64,000 nucleotides of DNA from Taxillus chinensis (Eukaryota; Streptophyta; Magnoliopsida; Santalales; Loranthaceae), in assembly GCA_023512835.1 (NCBI GenBank), contig CM042090.1, forward strand, positions 7,107,843 to 7,171,842. The letters run 5' to 3'. The first letter of the stretch is position 1. The number at the start of each line of letters is the position of its first letter. The notes under the pieces are model-generated. The model saw nothing but the letters and a program-made list of their open reading frames with translations. It searched no databases and was not told the origin of the DNA. Positions 23,530 to 35,500 of this stretch are shown one piece after another. The position numbers and the translations under genes are program-made.

Positions 23530-24936
23530 AACAAGTCGTAGTTCGAAGCCCTAGAATATTCTGTGACAGAGCTTTCAGTGACAATGGCAAAGATGGCTTG
23601 ATCTCAAGGCAACACCAACGAGAATCTCGACCATCTATTAGGTCCTTACAAGGGCAAGGAACTAGCCAGAGGCAAACGAACTCATGGAGACAACCATAGA
23701 TCACGACAATCTATGCAGGAGGCTGATAATACATCGGGTACCAAAGACATACCCTACTATGGCCGGCCTAGGCGTGGTGGGCGTATGGAGAGAGGATCAG
23801 TACTTTTTGAACAATGTTTACAATATGATCCTATTGTAGGAGAGATCGATGATGATTTCGAGACTAATAAGTTATCTGATAGGCCAGATCATGGATGAAG
23901 ATCGGTCTACAATCACCGAAGGGGACAGAGGCGTGATGCTAACGATTCAAATGATGATAGATGTTGTGACTGGGGCCCAAGAAATCCAAAGATTGAGTTT
24001 TCGCACTTCAAAAGTGGTGATCCGTATGAGTGGCTGGACAAGGCAGCTCACTACTTTCGAGTTTATGAGGTGGACAGAGACGATCGAGTTGCAATGGCCT
24101 ATATGTATCTATATGCAAAGGCCAACAGCTAGTGGCAATAGATCAAGACCTGGTATGAACAAGACAAATGACAAATGGGGTGGATGATGTTCGAGCAAAA
24201 GTTCTTAATTCAATGGGAACCCTCTCCAGTTGTAAACCACCATGAATAATTGGCTAAGTTGAAGCAAGATGGCAAGGTAGGTGCCTACATAAAAGAATTT
24301 CACTGATTCCAAATTCTAGTTCGACGATGGTTTAAGGAGTCACTGTTGGGTACCTTTATTGAGGGGCTAGAGCCATGGATAACAAGAGAGTTGAAACTGA
24401 AGCAACCTCAACGGGTAGTTGAGGCTATGAGGATGGCAAAAATCTTGAAAGGTAGATACTATCGCGAAAAAAAGCTTGCTAAGGAGAATTATAGGGATAT
24501 TGTCAAATCAGAACCCGTTGAAGATTCTCAAGCAGGAAAGGCACCCATTGAAGGTGGATCTAAGAGGGATGACAAGAAAATTAGAACACTTCTGTACAAC
24601 AAGGTTAATGAGAGAGCTAAGAAATATCTCTACTTCAAATGTGAAGAGAAGTGGGACAAGAGCCATTGATATCAAACTAGAAATGTGTTCATAATTTATG
24701 ACTCCGGATTAGTCGATGGGGACGACATCAGTGATGAAAGTAAAGTGAGGATGACTAAAGTAGAAGAAGATACATATAATGTTAAATTATCTCTAGATGT
24801 CATGATAGGGGGCTTAAAGCCAGCCACTATGAGGCTTATAACATGGATTGGAACTTTTGAAGTTTCATTGCTAGTAAATTCTGGTTACACCCACAATTTC
24901 ATCAACACTAATATCATAAGAAAGGTTGGACTATAA
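23530..24936 (+). pseudogene. Ty3/gypsy gag and protease, degenerate
   Basis: The frame-shifted translation contains FSHFKSGDPYEWLDKAAHYFRVYEV (split by a shift at about 24000), VGAYIKEFH, FIEGLEPWITRELKLKQP and AMRMAKILKGRYY: a Retrotrans_gag domain. About 24685-24936 then carries LVNSGYTHNFIN, a decayed protease active site (family D-S-G-A-T-H-x-F-I). Several stops; truncated at about 24940 with no RT. It follows the LTR at 23101-23431 directly. Confidence 0.85.
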
Positions 24937-24960
24937 GGCTCTGACCTACAACTTTTTGTT

Positions 24961-27130
24961 GTGAAAGTGGTAGTGGAAATAAAGACCAAGAACTAAAAAA
25001 TACTAAGCTAGACAAAAACCGATTGCGGCTAGCACACCATCTACTGTGGCCAGGAGATCCTTAACAAACCACCCAATTTTGCATACTACTTCAATATGAA
25101 ACCCAAAAATGCCAAATTTCCAACCTTTAAACACCAAAAATAAGCCAATATAACATATCACATAAATCAAACGATATTCAAACATAATCCTATGTATCAT
25201 ATAACTCATTTTACATCAACATCTAGGGTTCATATCCCAAAACTCGCTTCAATTCTTATTTTTCAAAAATCTTTCAATTTAATCAATTGTTTTACACAAA
25301 ACCAACACATAAATGTTAAAATTATCCTTCTTTAACATCATAGTACCCTCAATTTCATCATTCAACCTTGAAATCTAAAACCATCAATTTCTAGGGTTTA
25401 GCATAATCTTACCTATTCCTCATGGTTTATTTTCTTATTTCTATTATATTTATTTTAATAAACCAATAATGATATATTTCACTTCAAATTACTAAAAAAT
25501 TCACTTAACTCACCAAAATACCAAAAAATACTTTTTTGACCATAAATTCTAAATCAAACTCAATTACAATCAAAATGCTCGTATCAATTACCACATCACC
25601 GTCCTGATCTTATTCCTAAATAATGGACAACTTATAATGTTACTCAAATACAGTTCCTTACATTGCCAAACAAGTAACACTCATACCATTTTTCTTAATT
25701 TCACTAAAACTACACTTTTAAGCTAAGAGACTAAAAAGTCCTTAATTAAATAAATCATGAATTTTCTTTAAATATTAATATTATTAAATCTCAAAACAGT
25801 TTGATTGACTAATTTATCATTTAATGTACTATTAGATATTACTATAATGCCCTTAAATTGTTCAAACTCTGATAAAGCTCATTAATAGTTAAAATGACTA
25901 TATTTTCAATTACGACATCAAAATGACATTATCAACCCTCAATATAAGCTACCTCTTAACTTATTTCAAGTACGAAATATTACACCAAAACATGAGGCGC
26001 ACTCCACTTTTGTATTTCCTTGTCTTAGGATGTTTAATACATGTTTTATTTTTCATATTTTAACAAGTTAAATCTTTATTGAAATCAAAATTTGAAAGTG
26101 TTTTTTTGTATTCTAATTTTTATTTGAATCTTTATTGAAAATGAAATTTGAATTCTGAATAATAAGAAGTATGTGTTTTTAAAAGTGTACTTTTTAAAAA
26201 TTTGATCCTACCAAAATTGATAAAAAAAATACAATATTATTAATCCGAATAATAAGTACAAGAAGAGTAAAATTTGACTAAAACAAATTAATTTTAAATT
26301 AAAAAATAATTAAAATATATTTTAAAAAATAATTGCTTTATTAAAATCAAGATTTAAATAAAATAATATTTTATTTATAAAACAAATATATTAAACACAC
26401 TTTGATGACCGAATTATGTTTTTAAAAATAAAATCATATTATAAAACATATAAAGCAATCATGGCCTTAAATTTTGAATTTTAAAAATAAAATTCATTTG
26501 ATAAAAAAACATTTAAAAAATGAATATTTTTTAAAACCTAATTCCACAAAAATTAATAAAAATAAATTATAATAAACCCAAACAATAAATTAAAGAAAAA
26601 GAATTAAAAAATAATAATTTAAATTTAAAAACAGTTAAAACTAATATTCAAAAACAAAAACCCACTTTTAAAACAGTTTTTGGATTCCTATTTTAAGTCA
26701 CGTTTACCAAAGACAGCTTGTCTTTTGGTTTCTGGCAGATCCACCTCCTTATACAGTTATACTTTCCTTCACTTATTTTCGAACATCTTAACTTCAAAAT
26801 ATTAATCTAACAATTCTTTATCTATTTCTTCACATTTAAAAAATATTAATAATTTTTTAAAAAATAACTTTTCACTCTTTATATTATATAATATTATTTT
26901 TTCTCTCTTTACATTTATTCTTTACTCATATGTTAATGAATAAATTTTAAAAATTAAAATAAAATAAATAATATTCTTTTAATAAGAATAAAAAATAGTA
27001 GTGTTAAATTAAAATAATAAATAAATCTTCACACGTAAAAAACTCCTTAAATGTGTAAAAAAATAAAAGTGTTGAAAATACTCTTACTAATAAAACTGCA
27101 TTTGCTTTTGTTAAAAACATTTTTAAAAAA
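24961..27130. other. AT-rich intergenic DNA with one dispersed repeat
   Basis: No gene seen. 25740-25905 is a second copy of the block at 22150-22320. 26040-26700 is extremely AT-rich, with an ending (AAAACAGTTTTTGGATTCC, CACGTTTACCAAA) typical of TTTGGTAAACG-style small elements, but I could not define ends. Confidence 0.45.
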
Positions 27131-29591
27131 AACCTTCAAAACTAACGCTTCTTGCCCAGTTAACGACACCAAACTAAGTAAAACACCACCATAACCAATG
27201 GAGATACTGTTAGTTTGCATACGGATGCATCATCACACCAAGAAAAGATTTCTACGAAATATTGGCAAGCAATGATCACTTACTACAGCCTTCGTAAACA
27301 AAATTTAACAAGATAAAGAAAAATACGAACACAAAAAAGGTCTTTTAATATGAATGAATAAAACCACGACAAAAAAAATTAATATCAAATAATTAATACA
27401 ACTTTATCTCAAATTATTGATGCTCACAATTTGAGACCTTCAATAAAGATATAACACCCTCTAAAACCTCACTTTTATCCAACTATAATTTTCTCAATAA
27501 AATACATAAAACCCAGTATAAAACCCATACCCAAAATAATGCCAAAACATATTCATTATATTGAACCCAGATATAATACCCTCTAAAATCTATCTTATTT
27601 TCTTCTTCCCTTTGAATGATGGTATGGAAGGAAAGAAAGTCCAAACAATCTACACCATGGTAGAAAGACCACAAATTTAAGGCAATCTGGCAAGTTGTGT
27701 AGAGTATAATGAAAAAGAAAAAAACCGTTTATTTTACACCTCAGGGTGGGTGAGTAATGAGTTAGACATTGTAGAAAGGCCAATATTTAAAGGCGATCTG
27801 GCGTGTTGGGTACAGTATAATGAAATACAAAAAAAAAATCATAGGTTGGTGGCGAGGAAGAATACAACAAGGAATCACAAGCTCCGATGTTAAATCACTC
27901 GCCAAACAATTACTTGTCCCTGGAAATCAACAACTCCTAATGATTAAGACGTAAATCCTATATACACTGGAAATTAGTTATCAATAAATTCATCAATCCA
28001 ATAACATTCAAGTAAATTCGCTACCAACAAGAATTCATGTTAAGTTTTATGTTTTCAACACGACCAAAATCATATGAGGCTGTAACAATGTTGCATTCAA
28101 TCAGGCAGAGTCATCAATACAAGGATAAAAGAAACTGTGCAGTACATATTTATTATAAACATACTAGACATAGTGAGAAGACTGGTTTAACGTGCTCTAG
28201 ACTCTTGTAATGGACCAAGCCCGCTAACCCTACTAAAAAGATAATACTCCAACAGGCAGTCTAACAATAAACAGGGCAGCAGTCTAATTGCATATCTTTA
28301 GGTGATGATTGTAACTCAAAGATACAGTGGAAATATGGAATAGATATAAGCGGTCATCAGGCAGGATTCAATAGACCTGTTCACCTTGTTTATGTACAAG
28401 AAATTGATACAGGTGATGAAAAGAAATTAACTTTTTGCATGCCAACTTCATCAAGAAAATGGATGGAAGCTTCACTATTTTTCTATGATCATATCACAAA
28501 GAGCAAGTGAAAGACCAAACAATACCTTTAGATTTCAAGTCTGCAGGCTGATGTACAGTTTACCCTCCCAAGCCTGGGGATGAGAAAAGAGAACTTGGGA
28601 CACTCCTAATCATGATGTAGCTCAAAAATGTATATGTACAAAACAGCCACTGTCAAAAAACAATGAAGGATGAACAAAGATCATAAAGGGATTTGTCCTC
28701 AAAAGCATTTTATCCACCAACCTAAATGATGAAACAAATTCAGGTGATTCCATTAGTGGGAGCCAGATGTAGATGACCACCCACAAGCTCTCCATATAAA
28801 TTTTAATATACATATCTGCCAACTTCTTTGTAGCCACTACAACACAGCAATTTCTCCTACAGAATACCCCAAAAAGAAAAGGACAATCAAGCAACCTGCA
28901 TATGAAAACATTACGCCAAACAGATCAGCCCTATCACAGGAAAATGAAAGATTCTCTTACCTGAGACTGTCACTTCCTTGTTCCGAATAGAATCACCACC
29001 GAGAATACAGCTCAGGTGTCTGCTACTAAAGATGCCAATAATACCTGCCCATATTGGCAAATTCCCATCCACGGGATTCATCCAGGTAGATGTCAACATA
29101 TAGGAAATTTACTTGGCCGAAAACTAAGAACACCCAATAGAAGTATGCCAGATTTCAATAAACCTGTAAACTAAATGTACCGGGATTGAAATTATGGAAC
29201 GACACCAAACTAACTTAGTAATGGGTGTTCAGTATCGACCAAATAAAATATATCCAGCTAAAATCTTGATTGAGCACAAGTCTGCCAATTTGCCAAAGCT
29301 CAGAATATTTTCTGCGAATGCCTTTATGAGTATTGAACCATAATTCTTTAATGAAAATATTCTGTGCACTGTGCAACGTCCTTGTCAGCATCAAAACTAG
29401 TTCAAACCTCTTATAGAACATAGTTAGGATTTGTAACTGATCTTGATTGTAAAAATGTACAAAAGGCACCAAATTCTTCAATATTCAATTCTTCAAGAGG
29501 GATCACATGCTGCGCAGATATCTGGGTAATATTATTATTTTTTTGTTCTTCATGCCCAGTGGCCCTTGAAACAACTGGAACAAATATAATA
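27131..29591. other. Region 3' of the CW zinc-finger gene, no separate gene recognised
   Basis: The first several hundred bases left of 29592 are probably 3' UTR of the minus-strand CW gene; no clear poly(A) signal could be chosen. A ~115-bp tandem duplication lies at about 27655-27840 (GTAGAAAGACCACAAATTTAA / GTAGAAAGGCCAATATTTAAA). GATATAACACCCTCTAAAAC recurs near 27448 and 27570. Short minus-strand frames at 28.6-29.5 kb match nothing I know. Confidence 0.45.
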
Positions 29592-32500
29592 TCATCCCCT
29601 GCTAATGGCCTCCATTGCAAGCCGTACCAAATGTAGCAAGCCCTCCACATCTTGGAAACTAAAATTAAGAGCCATTGCAATAGAAGATATATCCTCTTCC
29701 TCCTTATATTGGGCATCTTCCAGTCTAACACTAGCAGCTGCAAAAGCAATTTGTGACTTTCTAGAAGCCTCCATTGCAAAATTTACATCCTGTGCCTGTA
29801 AATTATCAAAATGTATACATCAAATGACTCCTTTAAATAGTACGAATGCATAAATAGCTAGGCAAAGCAAATATATGGTCCTGTAAACGAAATGCAAAAA
29901 CCATTTTACAACACAGAAAACAGATGGTGCTAAAAGCGGATTTTTGTCTTCAAAATACTTGTGACCAGAAAAGCATGCTGAGCCAAAATGCAATAACAAG
30001 ATTATTGTTTAAAACGCCCCACTTTTCTATATATCGTTAGATGCTAAATTTTGTTATAGATCCAGCTATTCTTGCGCTTTATTTTTTAATAGAATTAGAC
30101 ATCATGAATAAAGGCCTAAATGTAAAAAATTTAAGTCTAGAAATATTTGGCAATACTCACGAAACTTAGCAGCCGTAAAAAGTTAGGTTGGTATTGGGCA
30201 GCAATGACATGGTTTCCAGCAACTTGAGGGGAGCCAAGCCACTTGGCTAAGGCAACCTTGTCACATGTCAGAGGGTTGTTCAAGTTATCAACATCAGATG
30301 CAGAGGAAGAAGGAGATTCCCCTAGCAAAATTGAGAGGAAGTGTCAAGCCCCAATAGAACTATAAAATCTCTTCAAAAGCAACAGATTACAACAACCAGT
30401 TACCAGTATGTTAGAAAGCTAACACAGAAACAAAACAAAAAAACAAACCAAAATCCTAAACTGTTGGTCTATGTGCATTCGCATAAATAAGGTTTGTCCA
30501 AATTAACCAATATATTGGTCATGTTTTGATGCATCATTCATAATTAAAAGTCATGATGAATCTTTTTCCAGTACTAGCATCAATGGGACTGATACAAAAA
30601 AACAATGGCATGACAATCAAATGCGTACTGCTGAATTATTTTTTATTTCAGGCAACCAGAACACTTCATAAAACCAAAAAAACTAAAAGATCGAAAGAGA
30701 AAAGGGATACTCAAAATAAATATATGCATCTTCACATAGATTGTTACCAGACTGCAGCATTAGCCCAATTACCTGGAGGAACCATCTGTAGAGGAATCTG
30801 CAATTCTTGACGATCTTTGTTTGCAACGTTATGAGATGAATAAATTACCCTCATGTATGCCACTTCTGCGCATTTGTATGCCAGAGCAGCAGCAGCCATG
30901 TCTTTAACTCTCTCATATTCATGAGCACAATACCTGCGATTCCAGATGTAATTGTAAAAGGGCTAGCGAGTCTGAAGCTAAACACATTCAATAAGCATAG
31001 TACCATCCTAACTAGCAAGTTACTATGCACCAGCATCCTACAAATATATGCATGTACTTCTGCACATACAAATATGCAAGGAGACGTGTGAACAAACAAT
31101 GCCTAGGATTGGGCGCCACAGCAACTCCAAAACAACAAAATTATTGACAGCAAATCAAGTACTGGAAATTTAAGTTAGGGTATAGCTTTTAAAGTTCTAA
31201 TCCAAGTATATTTAGTCAGCCATCGGGCATTACTTGTCCAGCATTTTTATTTGCTTTGAAATAATTTTGGTCTGTTGAGTTTTATATATAATTTCTTAGT
31301 AAGTTTTTACATATTTTTTGTCTTCCCAGGACCAGTTTTGTCTTTTCCAAGTCCCCTAAATTTCTTCAACAAAATAATAATTAACCCTCAACATACAAAA
31401 GAAAATGGTCCATCGTACAGCTTCAAGTTTTACTTACTGGCAGACTTTTGCAGTGCTACCATATGTTGAAAGGCTCAGCTCAGTGTTGCAAGATTCCAAC
31501 AGAGAGGCAGCATGAAGAAATTTCAGGGATGCCTGGAAGTAAAGCCCTGTAGCTTCTAGATTTGACCCAGAGTTCTACAAAGAAGCCAGTTTGCAGATAT
31601 TTAATAAAAAAACATATGGCAAACAGAAACACCTATCATAACTAAGGGTAGAAAATAACAGAAAACCTTAAGACGATCAGCCATGTGCTTAAGATTTTTG
31701 GCCTCCTTCAGAGCACTGTTGGCAGCCTGACTAGAGCAGTCCCTTCTACCTGGACTTCGGGTATCCAAATCCTTACCTCTATGCCCACTAGGAATGGATT
31801 GCCTTGAATTCATATGCTGGGCTTCACTGTGATTATCCACCTTCCTATGGTGTTTCTCGACTACCATGTTGTCATTACCTTCAAAAACATCAACGTACAG
31901 AATATCAGATCTAGGGCCTTTCTAGGACCAAGAAATAGGCTTCTGCCAATGAGTAAGTGTGTCTAACTCACCTCCTCTAGAGAGTGGTAACAGTAGAGAG
32001 TTCCCTCTCCCAGAGATTGTACCTGCTTTATCATTTTTATCCGAATTGGATTTCTGTAGAGATCTTTCAGCATCATGATCCTGCTGCTGATTCGGATTTG
32101 AAGTAAAAATTGTATTCTGGCTGCAAATACCATCAATTTTTATGTCTGGACCATCCTGCCCTTCAAAGTCTAGCTGAGTGTCTGTTTTGCTGATCTCAAA
32201 ATATGATTTTCCTTTCTTTCCAACAGATTTCTTATCACCCTTATCATACTTAGATCCTTTCTTCTCTTGAGCCTTATGTTTCCTATCTCTTGTCTTGTCT
32301 TGATTGGAATGTACATGATCTTGAAAATCATTTGAAGAATCAGCAATCTTGATCTTACCATTGTCAAATTCAGACTTATAACAACTATCACCGTCCTTAG
32401 ACTGCAAAGAGGAAGCCTTCGCAGTCTTCCTTGGCCAATAACCATTGTTATGGCAATGGATTTCATGTTTTATTCCTTCATTGTGTAATTGATTTATAGC

Positions 32501-35500
32501 CTGTGGTTCAATAGAATATCGAGTATCATAACCCAAGTTATCACCACTGCTATTGAGCAGATTATGTCTTTCTAACTCAGGAGAATGTCTAGCTTGTTGT
32601 ATAGCTTTGCTATCAGTTACCTGGCTAAAATCCCTGTCCTGGCGATCAAACAAAGATGATTCCAGGGGCCTGTACTGATTGGCATTTGCAATTTTTTCCT
32701 TCCATGCTCTTCCAGACTGATGACCCCTATCATCACCTTCGCCATCTGAGAATCTTCTAGGGCTAGCGTTGGCCAAAATCTTACCACCCCAATTACCATC
32801 TCTTCCGACAGCATTCCCTATTCTAGGTTTATCAGGATTCAAAATCCGTAAAGGTGCTGAAGAAACTGATTCAACTGGCGACCCTTTCAATTCTTGGAAG
32901 TTAGCTTTAGTTTTGTGAGACCCAGAAACTTTAGAAGAGCTTGAAATGACTGTAACAGATGGTCGTACAGATCCCAAATCCTTTGTCAAAGGATCCTTAC
33001 CTTTGAAAATCCGCTGAGACAAGACAAGCTGGTCCATACTCCCACGTTTCTTCTCTTTTCTACCGCTGACATTATTGCCATTGGATTCTAGCCCATCACA
33101 TTTTGGTAATTTTGCCTTCCTTTCCTTTCCTTTGACATTTTCACTAAACTCCTCAACAAAACCATTGCTTTCATGGAGTAGATACCCTGTACCTGGAAGG
33201 GATCCCACATGAGTTTCATTATCATGAGAGTCTTTAACTTTCCTCTTCTTTACAGGTTCTCTACTTTGAGGCTGCCCCTTGTCCACTGACTTATCCATGG
33301 AAACGTGAACATCTTTTTTCAGTTTTCTAACAGAGAAATGTGATTCATCCTTTACATCATGCTTTAAGGCCTTAGAAGAAGAGTGAACTTTGTGTTTAGG
33401 TTGATGCCGTATTGCTGCATGACATGGCAAACCATTGCTAGAGCAAGGATCCATCTCCATAACATGATTAGATACCTGATCTTCACCAGGATCAAGCATG
33501 CCTTCCATCTTACTCTTCTTAATAACTCTATAACATTCATTGTCAATCTCCCTTCTGCTTTTCATACTTATTTTTTTAATATTACCTGTGGACAAAGTTA
33601 GTATCATAAAAAGTTCAGTGATACGTAGTAAATTTTGACAAGGAAAAGAACTGTCTTGGTAAAAATACCTCCATCAGAAGACTGCTTGAGTACTTTGTGC
33701 TTATTTCTGTGCTTCCCACCATGCAAACTGGACTTGATTGATTGCTGACACCCAAGATCATTTGTAGAAGTCAACTGGTTCACATTATATATGCTTTTAC
33801 TTTTCATAGATGCGTGTGAGCTCTTTTTAGTAGGGTTTGAAATCTGTGTGGGTCCATCCTGGTCAGTTGTATCCGATAATTCTTTCAATCCATGTCTCTT
33901 CTTTCCACCAGTAGGTACAAAATGAACTCCATGATTTTGGTGGTTTTGGTTTTGGTGCTGAGCATCTGCCAAGGTTACTGTTGACAACATCGTGTCATCA
34001 TTACCATGCAGGTGATTTTGACTTTCAATAATGGGAATTTGATTACGTGTAATCAGAGCATTTGTGGTCTCCACCTCACTAACACTACAACGATTCATTC
34101 CAGGCCTAACAAGTAGAAAGTGAAGGAATCAAGTTTCAATTTTTTCTAAATGCCTGTGCACGTGTGAGAGAGAGAGATCAAATTAGTAATTCACAATCTA
34201 CCTATGTATAGTGTATACAAAGCTCATAAAATAAAGATTCATATATTCATCTTAATATATCAATTTGATAGTCCATGAACAATGAATAGCTTTAAACATT
34301 TAAAGGCTAATGGAGAAGAACTTACAGCCAGTTTAGCATGCTACACACCCACTTCTCGGGAAGATCATCTGGATTCATACCCATTGGAAGAAGCCGCCAC
34401 TTCTGACACTTGTCACAACCAACCCAATTATCTTCAGCAACTACAGGAGCCACCACTGCAGGAGGGGCATCTGGAATGGGCTCGTTTCTAGCAGGGTGAG
34501 CAACATCAAAATTTAGCCCATTTCTACTAGAACAAGCAACATCAGAATTGAGGACATTTCTACTCAAAGGAACAGAATCAGATTTGGGCCCATTTCTGTT
34601 AAAAGAAGTGCCATCAAAATTGGTCTCATTTCCGCTAAAAGGGTCTGAATCAGAATTAGGCCCCTTTCCACTTAAAGAAGCTACATTTAAAGCCTGTTTA
34701 GGAACAGACCCCAGTTTTGATCTCTTCATAAGTTTTTTGCTGCCCAATCTATCATTTGATCCGCTGTTGAATAAAGAGGTAAATTTTTCACCTGCCTCAG
34801 AATCAACTAGGCTAGAAGTCATTTGCAATGAATCCATGCCATTTTCATCCTCTTCTAGAGGCATGTCACCAAAGAACTCTATATACCTATCACTGGCATT
34901 CCCAATATCTTTCTGTATCCTGGCGGCTCCCACTTCATGTTTAGGTCCAAAGTTATCTGCATGAGTGCCCTTCTTTTTTTTGGGCACTAAAGATGGATCA
35001 GTCCTCCCACCTTTTGGTATATCTGCCACTGGGTAACTATTGATTTGACCTCCTTTTGATTTTTTCTTTGCATCAGTAGATTTTGCATCAGAAGATGAGA
35101 ACTCCTTCCAAATAGGAAATTCCATGCTGCCTTGTTCACTGGAGATAACCTGCTTACTAGCCTTTCGTTTTGGAGGATCTAGAGCTTCAGAGTTGGGATC
35201 TTTTGCAAACTTTAATGCATTTGGGTCGGCCTTTATGATATCATCAGTTATTTCGGTTTTATTATTACAGTGTTTCCTAATGCAAATAGAGGCATCATTA
35301 AGAGAATTTGGCTGTATATCTTCCCAAACCTGCCCAGTTAAAGCCACCTTCCTGTTAGGCTTATTGGCCAAAGCCACCTGAATTGGCACTGGCTCCTGCA
35401 GTTTTTCTTTTTTTAAACCAGAGCAGGATTTGTCCTTCATAACTCCTTTACTGGCTGCCCTAGCCATATCACATTCCTTAATAGCACATTTCTCTGTAAC

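Noticed and set aside
28622..29481. Minus-strand frames of 60-90 residues left of the CW gene stop codon
   Set aside because: Likely 3' UTR or spacer; no family similarity and no splice connection needed, since the CW gene already ends in the family's terminal ISR motif plus stop.
31924..31973. A GT...AG pair that could splice out the premature TAG of the CW gene
   Set aside because: The intron would be only 50 nt, below the usual plant minimum, and not a multiple of three, so it shifts the frame into another stop.
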